This document shows, in pieces, positions 1 through 6,251 of a DNA stretch of 6,432 bases. The stretch is taken from NCBI GenBank assembly GCA_002938115.1, contig PTKD01000116.1, positions 1 to 6,432 on the forward strand, written 5' to 3'. The notes beneath the pieces are model-generated. The model was not told where the DNA came from. It worked only from the letters and a program-made list of their open reading frames with translations, and ran no database searches. Source of the DNA: Alphaproteobacteria bacterium MarineAlpha9_Bin7. GTDB taxonomy: Bacteria; Pseudomonadota; Alphaproteobacteria; UBA7887. Positions within the stretch are counted from its first letter, which is position 1. Each line of letters begins with the position of its first letter. The translations under genes were made by a program, and so were the position numbers.

Positions 1-882
1 GAAGTAAACGGGAGCGAGCAAGCTGGTGCCCCGCCGGGTAACGATGACGGGAAAGCTAGTCGGCCTCGACGTCGTGGTCGTCGCGGCGGTCGAAGGCGGA
101 GTCCGCGCATCCAGGACAGTAGCTCTGCTGTGATAGTTGCCTCCGAAGTAAATGAGGTGGCAGTGCCGATGTCGGAATCCGTCGGTTTGTCTGACGATAA
201 GAGCACGGAAGTTCAATCGAAATCGGAGGTCGGGTCAGATGCTGCCCAACAACCGCGCAGGAGAGCCAAAAGTGTTCGCCGTCCGACCAAAGCTGCTCCT
301 CCAGACGCTGCAAATCCCCCGGAAGGTGCAATGGTCTCCGCAACGCAACGTACGGAGGAATCGAATAAAAATTCCCAAACTGAGAAAAGTTCGGATGGGT
401 CGGTGCGTACTGATGCAAAAAAGGCAGCGTCACGTACCGGGCGTCGTGCCGCGGGAGTTCGTCGGCGCGCCCGAACGCCTCGCAAGAATAGCAAAACAGA
501 GAGTGGAAATGGCTCCCCCGACATAAAATCAACTAAACCCGCAAATTTGATGTCAGCGACCGAAACTGATCCAGGAACCGCCGAAGGGCCAACACCCAAT
601 GATGGGCCGACTGAAGTGCCAGGCCATTCAGGGCGCCGTCAGACAGGGGTCCGTCGGCGCACCACCGTGGAGCGTAAATCAGCGAAAACGCCCAATAAAA
701 GAGGAATGTCGAAGTCCTCACCTGTGGACGTTGGAGAGGAAACGTTGCGGAAGGATAGTAGTTTGGCACCGGCTAAACCCCCGGTCCCTGGCAAGCGAAA
801 CAAAAATGTTGGTTTTGCCCGGGATGGCGCTCCGGTTCAGGCGCCTCGGCGAGGTTGGTGGCAGCGTGTAACTGGCTCCTGA
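1..882 (+). CDS. rne: Ribonuclease E, C-terminal disordered scaffold region (5'-truncated by window edge)
   Basis: The frame is open from base 1 to the TGA at 880-882, giving 293 residues with no start inside that needs to be invoked, so the gene enters from the left. The visible part is low-complexity: a very Arg-rich block near residues 21-36, then Ser/Thr/Pro/Lys-rich sequence with recurring basic modules, and a C-terminus reading APRRGWWQRVTGS. Arg-rich tails ending in a GWWxR-type motif are typical of alphaproteobacterial RNase E, where the disordered C-terminal half binds RNA and degradosome partners. The catalytic S1, DNase I-like and small domains would lie upstream and are not visible. 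The tail converges on the aminotransferase gene with 46 bp between the stops. The call depends on composition, the terminal motif and familiar synteny, not on a catalytic domain. An unrelated basic disordered protein is the alternative. Confidence 0.72.
   Translation, partial: EVNGSEQAGAPPGNDDGKASRPRRRGRRGGRRRSPRIQDSSSAVIVASEVNEVAVPMSESVGLSDDKSTEVQSKSEVGSDAAQQPRRRAKSVRRPTKAAPPDAANPPEGAMVSATQRTEESNKNSQTEKSSDGSVRTDAKKAASRTGRRAAGVRRRARTPRKNSKTESGNGSPDIKSTKPANLMSATETDPGTAEGPTPNDGPTEVPGHSGRRQTGVRRRTTVERKSAKTPNKRGMSKSSPVDVGEETLRKDSSLAPAKPPVPGKRNKNVGFARDGAPVQAPRRGWWQRVTGS
256..690 (+). repeat. Degenerate basic repeat modules inside the RNase E tail
   Basis: Two 20-residue modules align without gaps. 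GRRAAGVRRRARTPRKNSKT is encoded at 439-498 and GRRQTGVRRRTTVERKSAKT at 631-690, sharing GRRxxGVRRR and a Lys-Ser/Thr-rich end. A weaker third copy, PRRRAKSVRRPTKAA, starts just before 256. The modules are separated by acidic/Ser/Pro linkers. This is seen directly in the translation. That they are repeated RNA- or protein-binding short motifs is inference. Confidence 0.6.
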
Positions 883-928
883 AGTCGGCTTGCCGTAAAT
901 CGAAGCAGACTGTGGTCGGCACCCTGGT

Positions 929-2083
929 TTAGCGTCGCCAGTTATTTAGGCGTTTCACCGCCTCCACCACCGTTTGCTCAGCGCCGGCGAAGGAAAATCG
1001 CATGTACCGATGCCCAAGCCTGGTATCAAAATCGATCCCAGGAGTTGTAGCCACACCTGTTTCTTCCAGCATCTTTTGGCAAAATCGTTTTGAGTCACTA
1101 GTGAGGCCGGAGACATCGGCATAAAGATAAAATGCACCATCTGCGGGGGCCAATCTCTCAAACCCGATAGATGGAAGATGATTAAGCAAGTATGCACGAT
1201 TTCGTGCATAGATTTCCACGTAGGTATCGAGCTCTTTGCGGCAATCGAGCGCTGTTAGTGCGGCATGTTGAGGTAACGAAGCTGGAGAAACAAATAAGTT
1301 CTGAGCAAGCCGCTCTACGCTAGGTGCTAGATCGTGTGGAACTATCATCCACCCTAGGCGCCATCCAGTCATAGCAAAGTATTTGGAGAAACTGTTAATT
1401 ACGATTACTTGATCATCAAAAGATGCCGCGGTAGCAGGAGAATTCCCGTAGCTGATTCCATGATATATCTCATCTGAGATCAGTCGCACGCGCTTATTTT
1501 TGCACCACGAGACTAATTTTTTAAGCTCAGCTTTGCTCAGCATAGTTCCTGTTGGATTGGAGGGGCTGGCAATTATCAGTCCGTTTATCGGGCCGACTTC
1601 TTGCAATAAATCAACGCTCGGCTGGAAGCGTTGCTTCGGGCCTGCACATAGTGGGATTACCTGTAGGCCCAGCGCGGTTAATATGTTCCTGTACGCCGGA
1701 TAGCCTGGTTGGACGACTGCGATTTTATCGCCAACGTCGAAAGCCGCTAAGAAAGCCAATAAGAAAGCACCTGACGCACCAAATGTAGTTACCACCCTAT
1801 CGGATGGAACCTCGACATCATAATATTCCTTATAGTGCCGCGATATGCGAGCACGAAGTTCGGGCATGCCAAGCGCTTCGGTGTATCCTAGGATAGTATG
1901 GTCAAGCGTAGTTTTGGCGACATTAATTACACTAACCGGGGCGCCAAACCCTGGTTCACCGACCTCCAAGTGCAATATGTCATCACCAGTTGCAGCGAGT
2001 TGGTTAGCAGCCTGAAGCATTTCCATCGCAAAAAATGGTGCTATTTTGCCCCGCTGGGCAACTTTTAAACTTTGTCGCTTCAT
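929..2083 (-). CDS. PLP-dependent class I/II (fold type I) aminotransferase
   Basis: This is a 384-residue cytoplasmic aminotransferase transferring an amino group between an amino acid and a 2-oxo acid; the substrate cannot be read from sequence. Numbering from the chosen start, the signatures are: GYTEALG near 66; SPSNPTG with the cofactor-contacting Asn about 176; SDEIYHG with Asp 204 (PLP pyridine nitrogen) and Tyr 207; SFSKYFAMTGWRLGW with the Schiff-base Lys 234 and phosphate-binding Arg 242; and MRFSFAG with Arg 362, the expected substrate carboxylate binder. Length and motif order fit the aspartate/alanine aminotransferase-like family. The frame extends 18 codons upstream, but the Met at 2083 is preferred because homologues usually begin close to it and because its ATG overlaps the GGT-like stop codon (ATGA). 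No good Shine-Dalgarno precedes it, consistent with translation coupled to the upstream gene. Confidence 0.9.
   Translation of the reverse strand: MKRQSLKVAQRGKIAPFFAMEMLQAANQLAATGDDILHLEVGEPGFGAPVSVINVAKTTLDHTILGYTEALGMPELRARISRHYKEYYDVEVPSDRVVTTFGASGAFLLAFLAAFDVGDKIAVVQPGYPAYRNILTALGLQVIPLCAGPKQRFQPSVDLLQEVGPINGLIIASPSNPTGTMLSKAELKKLVSWCKNKRVRLISDEIYHGISYGNSPATAASFDDQVIVINSFSKYFAMTGWRLGWMIVPHDLAPSVERLAQNLFVSPASLPQHAALTALDCRKELDTYVEIYARNRAYLLNHLPSIGFERLAPADGAFYLYADVSGLTSDSKRFCQKMLEETGVATTPGIDFDTRLGHRYMRFSFAGAEQTVVEAVKRLNNWRR
2080..2083 (-). promoter_or_regulatory. ATGA stop/start overlap coupling the GGT-like and aminotransferase genes
   Basis: Read on the minus strand, the aminotransferase ATG (2083-2081) and the GGT-like TGA (2082-2080) share two bases. 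Such ATGA junctions are a recognised arrangement for translational re-initiation. There is no Shine-Dalgarno-like sequence just ahead of the ATG. The two genes are therefore inferred to be one transcript with coupled translation. Confidence 0.7.
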
Positions 2084-3771
2084 TGGTTTAAGCTGATTGC
2101 TAATCCGTGACCTCGGGGGTCTGAACCGTAAAAGCATTGCTTACCAAGGGCTAGACCGAATTCACAATGGAAGGCGTTAATTCTGCCGATCTCCCTAGTT
2201 CCCGCCACGACGTGTCCCCGGCGCTCGAGACCAGTCAGCCACTCTTTGGGTGTCCCGGGTTCGAACAGCACCCGATCTGGCCTCCCCCCATGATGCAAGC
2301 GTGGGGTTGCTATGGCGTTTGGGAAGCTCAAATTTCCTAAAAAGATGTTTGTTACGGTCCAGGCAAGCGCCGTGGGGGCGGCCGCACCGCCTGTAGCAGC
2401 CGCTATCATTTTAAAATCACCCGATGTTCGGTCTAGAACCAGCATAGGAGCGAGCGATTGTGGCCCCATTCCTCTGTGGTTGGGTGCGGCTGCAAGTACA
2501 ATACCAGTTTCCTTTGCGATGCGACCAATACCAAAAAGGTTATGGAGACTGACTAGACAGGCCACGGCGAGGCCATCTTTGTCTATTACCAAGAACGATG
2601 TTGCGCTGGGATTTTCAATGTCTGTGTGTGGTCGTCTGAGCAGGTCATCCGGGGCGATGTGTCCATTTGGTTTGTAGCTGGACATCAGTTTTCCAAGATA
2701 TTTCTGGTCTAGCAACTCGTTTATGGGCGCCGCGTTGTCACCGTCCGAGAAAAGTTTACTCCCGCGATCCAGGAAAGCTCGCATTGAACTCTCAGCAAAA
2801 AGGTGTCTGCGCTCGGTTTCACTGGATTCTACATAGCGATTTGTGTTGGCAACCATTGCCCAGATTTGCAATGCGGTTACGGCACCGGCAGTCGGGCGAG
2901 GGCTGGTAAATACAGTGTGTTCTCCAATTTCCGTAGTGACTGCTTCTCGCCAGAGGGCCCGGGTATTGCCGAGGTCTGCGTGACTGAGCGAGGCTCTGCC
3001 CAGTTCAGCGCCATGTATCAGCGCCGCGGATGTCTGTCCGCTGTAAAAATCACCCACTCCATGGTGACGTAGCCGTGTAAGAACTCGTGCTAGATCGAAC
3101 TGTTCAAGAATGTCGCCTTCGTCCAAAGGCGTTCCGTCCGGATGCGCGAAGATGAATTTTGCATTGGGGTCCACAAAAAAATCGGTGGCCGCCAATCTCA
3201 AGTCATTGGCCAGTGCGCGGCTAACCGGAACTCCAAAGCGAGCTAATTGCTCCGCAGGTTTAATCAACTTTCCCCAACTCGCACGGCCGTAACGACGATG
3301 CAGTTCGTACATACCCCTCACCACTCCGGGTGTAGCGCTTGCACGGGTGGTGTTTGGTGGTAATGAGGTCGGAGCAGTGGCTGTAAAATCCAAAATTATA
3401 GTGCGACCTGCTAATGATTCGTGAATAAGGCAGACGCCGCCACCGCCAAGGCTTGCCGTTGAGGGCAAGGTGACGGCCAATGTAAAATACATCGCCACAG
3501 AGGCATCCGCTGCCGAGCCGCCTGCTGCTAGTATGTCACGACCTATGAGTGCTGCTTGCGGTTCATCCGCTGCCACACCTTGAAATGGCTCGACTTCGAC
3601 TTGCCGCAGCTTCTGGTTGTTCTCTTTCTCGTTTCCTTCGATAGGGATGACATTCTCGTCGGGAACAGTAGGGCGTTGAACTGCCAAATTCGTTTCTTGG
3701 CATGCCCCAACGAGGAGCAAGGAGAACGTAGCAAGCGTATGCGTGCAATAACGTAGTGGCTGTGCAAACAT
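2080..3771 (-). CDS. Gamma-glutamyltransferase-like lipoprotein (Ntn-hydrolase family, altered substrate site)
   Basis: This is a 563-residue member of the gamma-glutamyltranspeptidase family, which self-cleaves and then hydrolyses or transfers gamma-glutamyl groups. The N-terminus has a hydrophobic stretch followed by LLVGAC, a lipobox with lipidated Cys 24; Gln at +2 suggests outer-membrane sorting. Family motifs are GVAADEPQAALIGRDILAAG (about 65-84) and ASLGGGG (about 106-112), then VIDKDGLAVAC after the processing site, LFGIGR, and ATGGAAAPTA with the oxyanion-type Gly pair about 461-462. Odd points: the E. coli REMAP Arg position reads TATAP, and the nucleophile region reads PSATSF where E. 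coli has TTHYS, so Thr 391 aligns with the second Thr and the nucleophile position reads Ala 390. The start at 3771 is chosen over 3831 because it gives a compact lipoprotein signal and has TGGAG 4 nt upstream. Autoprocessing and substrate are unproven. Confidence 0.83.
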   Translation of the reverse strand: MFAQPLRYCTHTLATFSLLLVGACQETNLAVQRPTVPDENVIPIEGNEKENNQKLRQVEVEPFQGVAADEPQAALIGRDILAAGGSAADASVAMYFTLAVTLPSTASLGGGGVCLIHESLAGRTIILDFTATAPTSLPPNTTRASATPGVVRGMYELHRRYGRASWGKLIKPAEQLARFGVPVSRALANDLRLAATDFFVDPNAKFIFAHPDGTPLDEGDILEQFDLARVLTRLRHHGVGDFYSGQTSAALIHGAELGRASLSHADLGNTRALWREAVTTEIGEHTVFTSPRPTAGAVTALQIWAMVANTNRYVESSETERRHLFAESSMRAFLDRGSKLFSDGDNAAPINELLDQKYLGKLMSSYKPNGHIAPDDLLRRPHTDIENPSATSFLVIDKDGLAVACLVSLHNLFGIGRIAKETGIVLAAAPNHRGMGPQSLAPMLVLDRTSGDFKMIAAATGGAAAPTALAWTVTNIFLGNLSFPNAIATPRLHHGGRPDRVLFEPGTPKEWLTGLERRGHVVAGTREIGRINAFHCEFGLALGKQCFYGSDPRGHGLAISLNQ

Positions 3772-5179
3772 GCGGCTCCATTCATGTTTAGGGGTGCTGT
3801 GCTTGGCCTCAATAATAATTCGATTAATCATCTGCGTTTATGTGGTTTGTTGGGCATCGACAGGCAAGACCGCTGTTGCCCAACAGTTGCCGCTGATCCG
3901 CGACTCGGAAATTGAACATATCATCCGAACGTGGGCGGATCCATTATTTGAAGCCGCGGGCCTCAATCCTCGGGCTGTTACTATACGACTGGTTAATAGT
4001 AAGAGCCTGAATGCTTTTGTCTCAGGCGGACAGAATGTGTTTCTACATAGCGGTTTATTGATAGCTAGCGACAGCCCAACACAAGTGGCAGGTATTATTG
4101 CCCATGAGATTGGCCATATCGCCGGCGGCCATCTTGCACGTACGGATGAAGCCATGCGTACTGCCCAAAACGTAACGCTTATACATACGCTGCTTGGTCT
4201 AGGCGTGCTGGCTGTTGGTGGGTTAATAGATGCACCCAATGCGTCCCAAGCAGGTGGCGCCTTAATGGCAGGTGGGGGCGCAGCGGGTTTGCGACATTTT
4301 CTTGCGCATACGCGTGCCCAGGAGCGGTCCGCTGACCAATTTGGGCTAACCTTGCTTGAACGCAAAAGGATTTCTGCGCGCGGGCTACTTAGCTTTCTGT
4401 ATAAATTTGAAGACCAGGAACTTCTGTCTGTGGCTCGCCAGGATCCGTATATGAGAACCCATCCTTTAACTCGAGACCGTTTAGCTTTTATAAAAAGCCA
4501 CATCGAATTCTCAGAATGGTCGAACACACCTTCGCATTCATTGGATCTGGAGATGCATGCACGCATGCGGGCCAAGTTGGTCGGCTTTCTGGAAGACTCA
4601 TATCGTGTCTACCAAATTTATCCCAAGGAAGATCAAAGTCTGTCTGCCCGCTATGCGCGCACTATAGCTCACCATAGGGCTTTTGACCTCGACGCGGCAA
4701 TTAACGAGGTTGATGCGTTGATAATGGAGAATCCCGATGACCCCTATTTTCGAGAACTTAAGGGACAAATGTTGTTTGAAAATGGGCGCTTAATGGATGC
4801 GAGGCCGCACTACAAGGCGGCAACCCGATTGCTTCCAGATGATCCACTTTTGATGTTGGAGTTGGCGCGGCTTGACATTGAAATTGAAATGCCAGAGCTC
4901 TTAGGAAAAGCAATCAAAGCCCTAGAGCGAGTAGTGCGCATTGAGGAGGACAACAATGCAGCTTGGCGGTTATTGTCCATAGGGTATGGGAGAGAGGGGC
5001 GCATGGCGGAATCTGCTCTGGCCTCTGGAGAGCAGGCTTTACTGGAGGGTCGACCGAAAGATGCATTGCTCCATGCGAATCGTGCCTTGAGGATTGCTCC
5101 CGAAGGAACTCCAGGTTGGCTACGAGCGGAGGACATTTACGATCTCGCGACCCGCCAAGAGTCAGCAGCTGGTCGTTAA
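3770..5179 (+). CDS. BepA/YfgC-like periplasmic M48 zinc metalloprotease with C-terminal TPR-like region
   Basis: This is a 469-residue exported metalloprotease. Residues 8-38 are mostly hydrophobic and end in AVA|QQ, a good signal peptidase I site. The mature N-terminus, LPLIRDSEIEHIIRTWADPLF, is typical of BepA-type proteins. HEIGH at 112-116 supplies two zinc-binding His and the catalytic Glu; QERSADQFG at 184-192 supplies the third ligand, Glu 185, and the conserved Asp 189. THPLTRDR places His 231 where BepA has its regulatory 'His switch' loop. Residues from about 290 to 460 look like TPR helical repeats (for example NPDDPYFRELKGQMLFENGR). In E. coli, BepA degrades or assists stalled outer-membrane proteins such as LptD; that role here is by analogy. 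The ATG at 3770 has no clear Shine-Dalgarno. An in-frame TTG at 3803 has AGGGG (3790-3794) 8 nt upstream and still leaves a signal peptide, so it is a real alternative start. Confidence 0.87.
   Translation: MRLHSCLGVLCLASIIIRLIICVYVVCWASTGKTAVAQQLPLIRDSEIEHIIRTWADPLFEAAGLNPRAVTIRLVNSKSLNAFVSGGQNVFLHSGLLIASDSPTQVAGIIAHEIGHIAGGHLARTDEAMRTAQNVTLIHTLLGLGVLAVGGLIDAPNASQAGGALMAGGGAAGLRHFLAHTRAQERSADQFGLTLLERKRISARGLLSFLYKFEDQELLSVARQDPYMRTHPLTRDRLAFIKSHIEFSEWSNTPSHSLDLEMHARMRAKLVGFLEDSYRVYQIYPKEDQSLSARYARTIAHHRAFDLDAAINEVDALIMENPDDPYFRELKGQMLFENGRLMDARPHYKAATRLLPDDPLLMLELARLDIEIEMPELLGKAIKALERVVRIEEDNNAAWRLLSIGYGREGRMAESALASGEQALLEGRPKDALLHANRALRIAPEGTPGWLRAEDIYDLATRQESAAGR
3776..3780 (-). promoter_or_regulatory. 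Ribosome binding site deciding the GGT-like start
   Basis: On the minus strand TGGAG ends 4 nt before the ATG at 3771-3769. The alternative start 60 nt upstream (3831) has no purine-rich site. The spacing is short, so the site is plausible but not ideal. It lies inside the signal-peptide coding sequence of the divergent M48 gene. Confidence 0.45.
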
Positions 5180-5188
5180 GGATCAGGT

Positions 5189-5218
5189 TTAAAACACTTT
5201 ATGTTTAGTTAATATAAG
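5189..5218 (+). promoter_or_regulatory. Candidate sigma70-type promoter upstream of the dsbA-like gene
   Basis: TTAAAA at 5189-5194 (4 of 6 matches to the -35 consensus) is followed after 18 bp by TATAAG at 5213-5218 (5 of 6 to the -10 consensus), in an AT-rich patch just after the M48 stop. A start near 5225 would give a leader carrying the small ORF. Such matches occur by chance in AT-rich DNA, so this is tentative. The rest of the 5180-5328 gap shows no terminator hairpin. Confidence 0.28.
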
Positions 5219-5254
5219 TATTCTGTGTTTCGTATTTTGGGGGTGGACATCTCG

Positions 5255-5329
5255 ATGGATGGCTCCAGTTGGCCACGGACGAAGTTTAGTTCTGGTGAAT
5301 TGGTGATAAAATATAGCAATGATTCTTAA
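5255..5329 (+). CDS. Possible 24-codon leader ORF overlapping the dsbA-like start
   Basis: An ATG at 5255 opens 24 codons ending in TAA at 5327-5329. The predicted peptide starts MDGSSWPRTKFSS and is hydrophilic, with no signal or membrane segment. Its support is a strong ribosome binding site: GGGGGTG at 5239-5245 (6 of 7 to GGAGGTG) lies 9 nt before the ATG, better than any other site in the window. Its stop overlaps the next ATG by one base (TAATG), a coupling arrangement. No function is recognised and so short an ORF could be chance. A second ATG at 5259 in another frame opens only 15 codons. Confidence 0.33.
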   Translation: MDGSSWPRTKFSSGELVIKYSNDS

Positions 5330-6108
5330 TGGAAGTCGTGAATAAAATGGATTCAATATACCGACAATTTTTCCGTTTAGTTACTTCAATTGGTGTAGTT
5401 TTTGCTTTGGATTCCCACTCATTCACGGTGAATGCTGAGGATGAACTCCATTTTAATCAAGTTGAGGAAATAAACCGCCTGATCCATGATTATTTGATGG
5501 AACATCCGGAGGTAATTTTAGATTCCGTTCAGAGACTACGTGAGCAGGAGGCGGTTGCTGAGGACCAAGAGGGTTCCCGAAATTTAGTTACCTTTCGGGC
5601 TCAATTAGAAAATGATCCGTCGACGCCTGTCGTTGGCAATCTGGGCGGAGATATAACAATTACAGAGTTTTTTGATTATAGGTGTGGTTACTGCAAATCC
5701 ACCCTCTCTACTATACGTCAGTTGCTTGCGGAAGACACAGGCGTACGGTTGGTGTTCAAGGAATTTCCAATACTGAGCGCTGAGTCTACGATTGCGGCAC
5801 GCGCTGCGTTGGCGGCAGACAGACAGGGTAAATATTTCATATTTCACAGTGCTTTGATGGATGCACGCGGCTCGCTCGATGCGGAACAGATCATGATTAT
5901 TGCGGCTGATGTTGGTCTTGATACGGCGCGGCTTGCTGTTGATATGGAAACACCACAGGTGCAGGCACAGGTTGATGCGAACCGGGAGCTTGCCGCTAAT
6001 TTGAACATCAAAGGCACACCAACCTTTGTCATTGGCGATCAGATTTTGCCTGGGGCAATCGACATAGAGACCCTCCGCCAAATTATTGAAATGATGCGCT
6101 CAGGTTGA
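5329..6108 (+). CDS. Periplasmic DsbA/ScsC-like thiol:disulfide oxidoreductase
   Basis: This is a 259-residue exported thioredoxin-fold protein that would form or reshuffle disulfides in periplasmic substrates. A signal peptide covers about residues 7-36, with LVTSIGVVFAL as core and VNA|ED as likely cleavage site. Residues 44-75 (EINRLIHDYLMEHPEVILDS and following) match the helical N-terminal extension of ScsC-type proteins, which drives trimerisation in some characterised members. The thioredoxin domain has FFDYRCGYCKS with redox Cys 119 and Cys 122, KEFPILS near 144-150, and GTPTFVIG with cis-Pro 231 preceded by Thr, a pattern associated with ScsC/DsbC-like enzymes. ATG 5329, GTG 5338 and ATG 5347 are all possible starts. 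The upstream in-frame TGA at 5320 rules out earlier ones, and GGAAG at 5331-5335 would serve 5347 with rather long spacing. It follows the BepA-like gene by about 150 bp. Confidence 0.88.
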   Translation: MEVVNKMDSIYRQFFRLVTSIGVVFALDSHSFTVNAEDELHFNQVEEINRLIHDYLMEHPEVILDSVQRLREQEAVAEDQEGSRNLVTFRAQLENDPSTPVVGNLGGDITITEFFDYRCGYCKSTLSTIRQLLAEDTGVRLVFKEFPILSAESTIAARAALAADRQGKYFIFHSALMDARGSLDAEQIMIIAADVGLDTARLAVDMETPQVQAQVDANRELAANLNIKGTPTFVIGDQILPGAIDIETLRQIIEMMRSG

Positions 6109-6110
6109 TC

Positions 6111-6148
6111 GTTTAAGTGGTCTTACTCGTATACCTGTTTAAATGGTC
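6111..6148 (+). repeat. Pair of 12-bp direct repeats GTTTAARTGGTC downstream of the dsbA-like gene
   Basis: GTTTAAGTGGTC (6111-6122) and GTTTAAATGGTC (6137-6148) differ at one base and start 26 bp apart. An inverted partial copy, ACCATTTAAA, occurs at 6319-6328. They lie at the beginning of the gap 6109-6251, which otherwise shows only AT-rich sequence with a six-T run at 6159-6164 and no convincing hairpin before it. A protein-binding site or chance similarity are both possible. Confidence 0.35.
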
Positions 6149-6251
6149 CCGTCAGTAATTTTTTGTCGTTTATACTGTTGGTAGCAATTGTTTTCCTGCC
6201 TATACATATAGTGGTTGACGAACTTATGTTGTCATACGGCGGCACAGTGTA

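Noticed and set aside
56..599. Two long minus-strand reading frames (158 and 128 residues) opposite the first gene
   Set aside because: They lie antisense to the Arg-rich RNase E tail, have no recognisable domain or ribosome binding site, and are explained by codon bias of the real frame.
883..928. Possible bidirectional terminator between the convergent rne and aminotransferase genes
   Set aside because: Only a 4-bp stem (CGGC-TT-GCCG) and a direct repeat of GTCGGC are visible, with no T-run; not supportable as an intrinsic terminator.
3772..3831. Longer GGT-like start at 3831
   Set aside because: It adds 20 polar residues ahead of a normal lipoprotein signal, has no ribosome binding site, and would overlap the M48 gene by 62 bp.
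3838..4575. A 245-residue minus-strand frame opposite the M48 gene
   Set aside because: The plus strand carries clear HEIGH and QERSAD motifs; the antisense product has no coherent domain.
5605..6081. A 158-residue minus-strand frame opposite the dsbA-like gene
   Set aside because: It is a shadow of a gene with unmistakable CGYC and cis-Pro motifs.
6109..6251. Terminator or promoter between the dsbA-like gene and the lipoprotein
   Set aside because: A six-T run (6159-6164) lacks a preceding GC-rich stem, and TTGACG at 6215-6220 has no -10 element at proper spacing.
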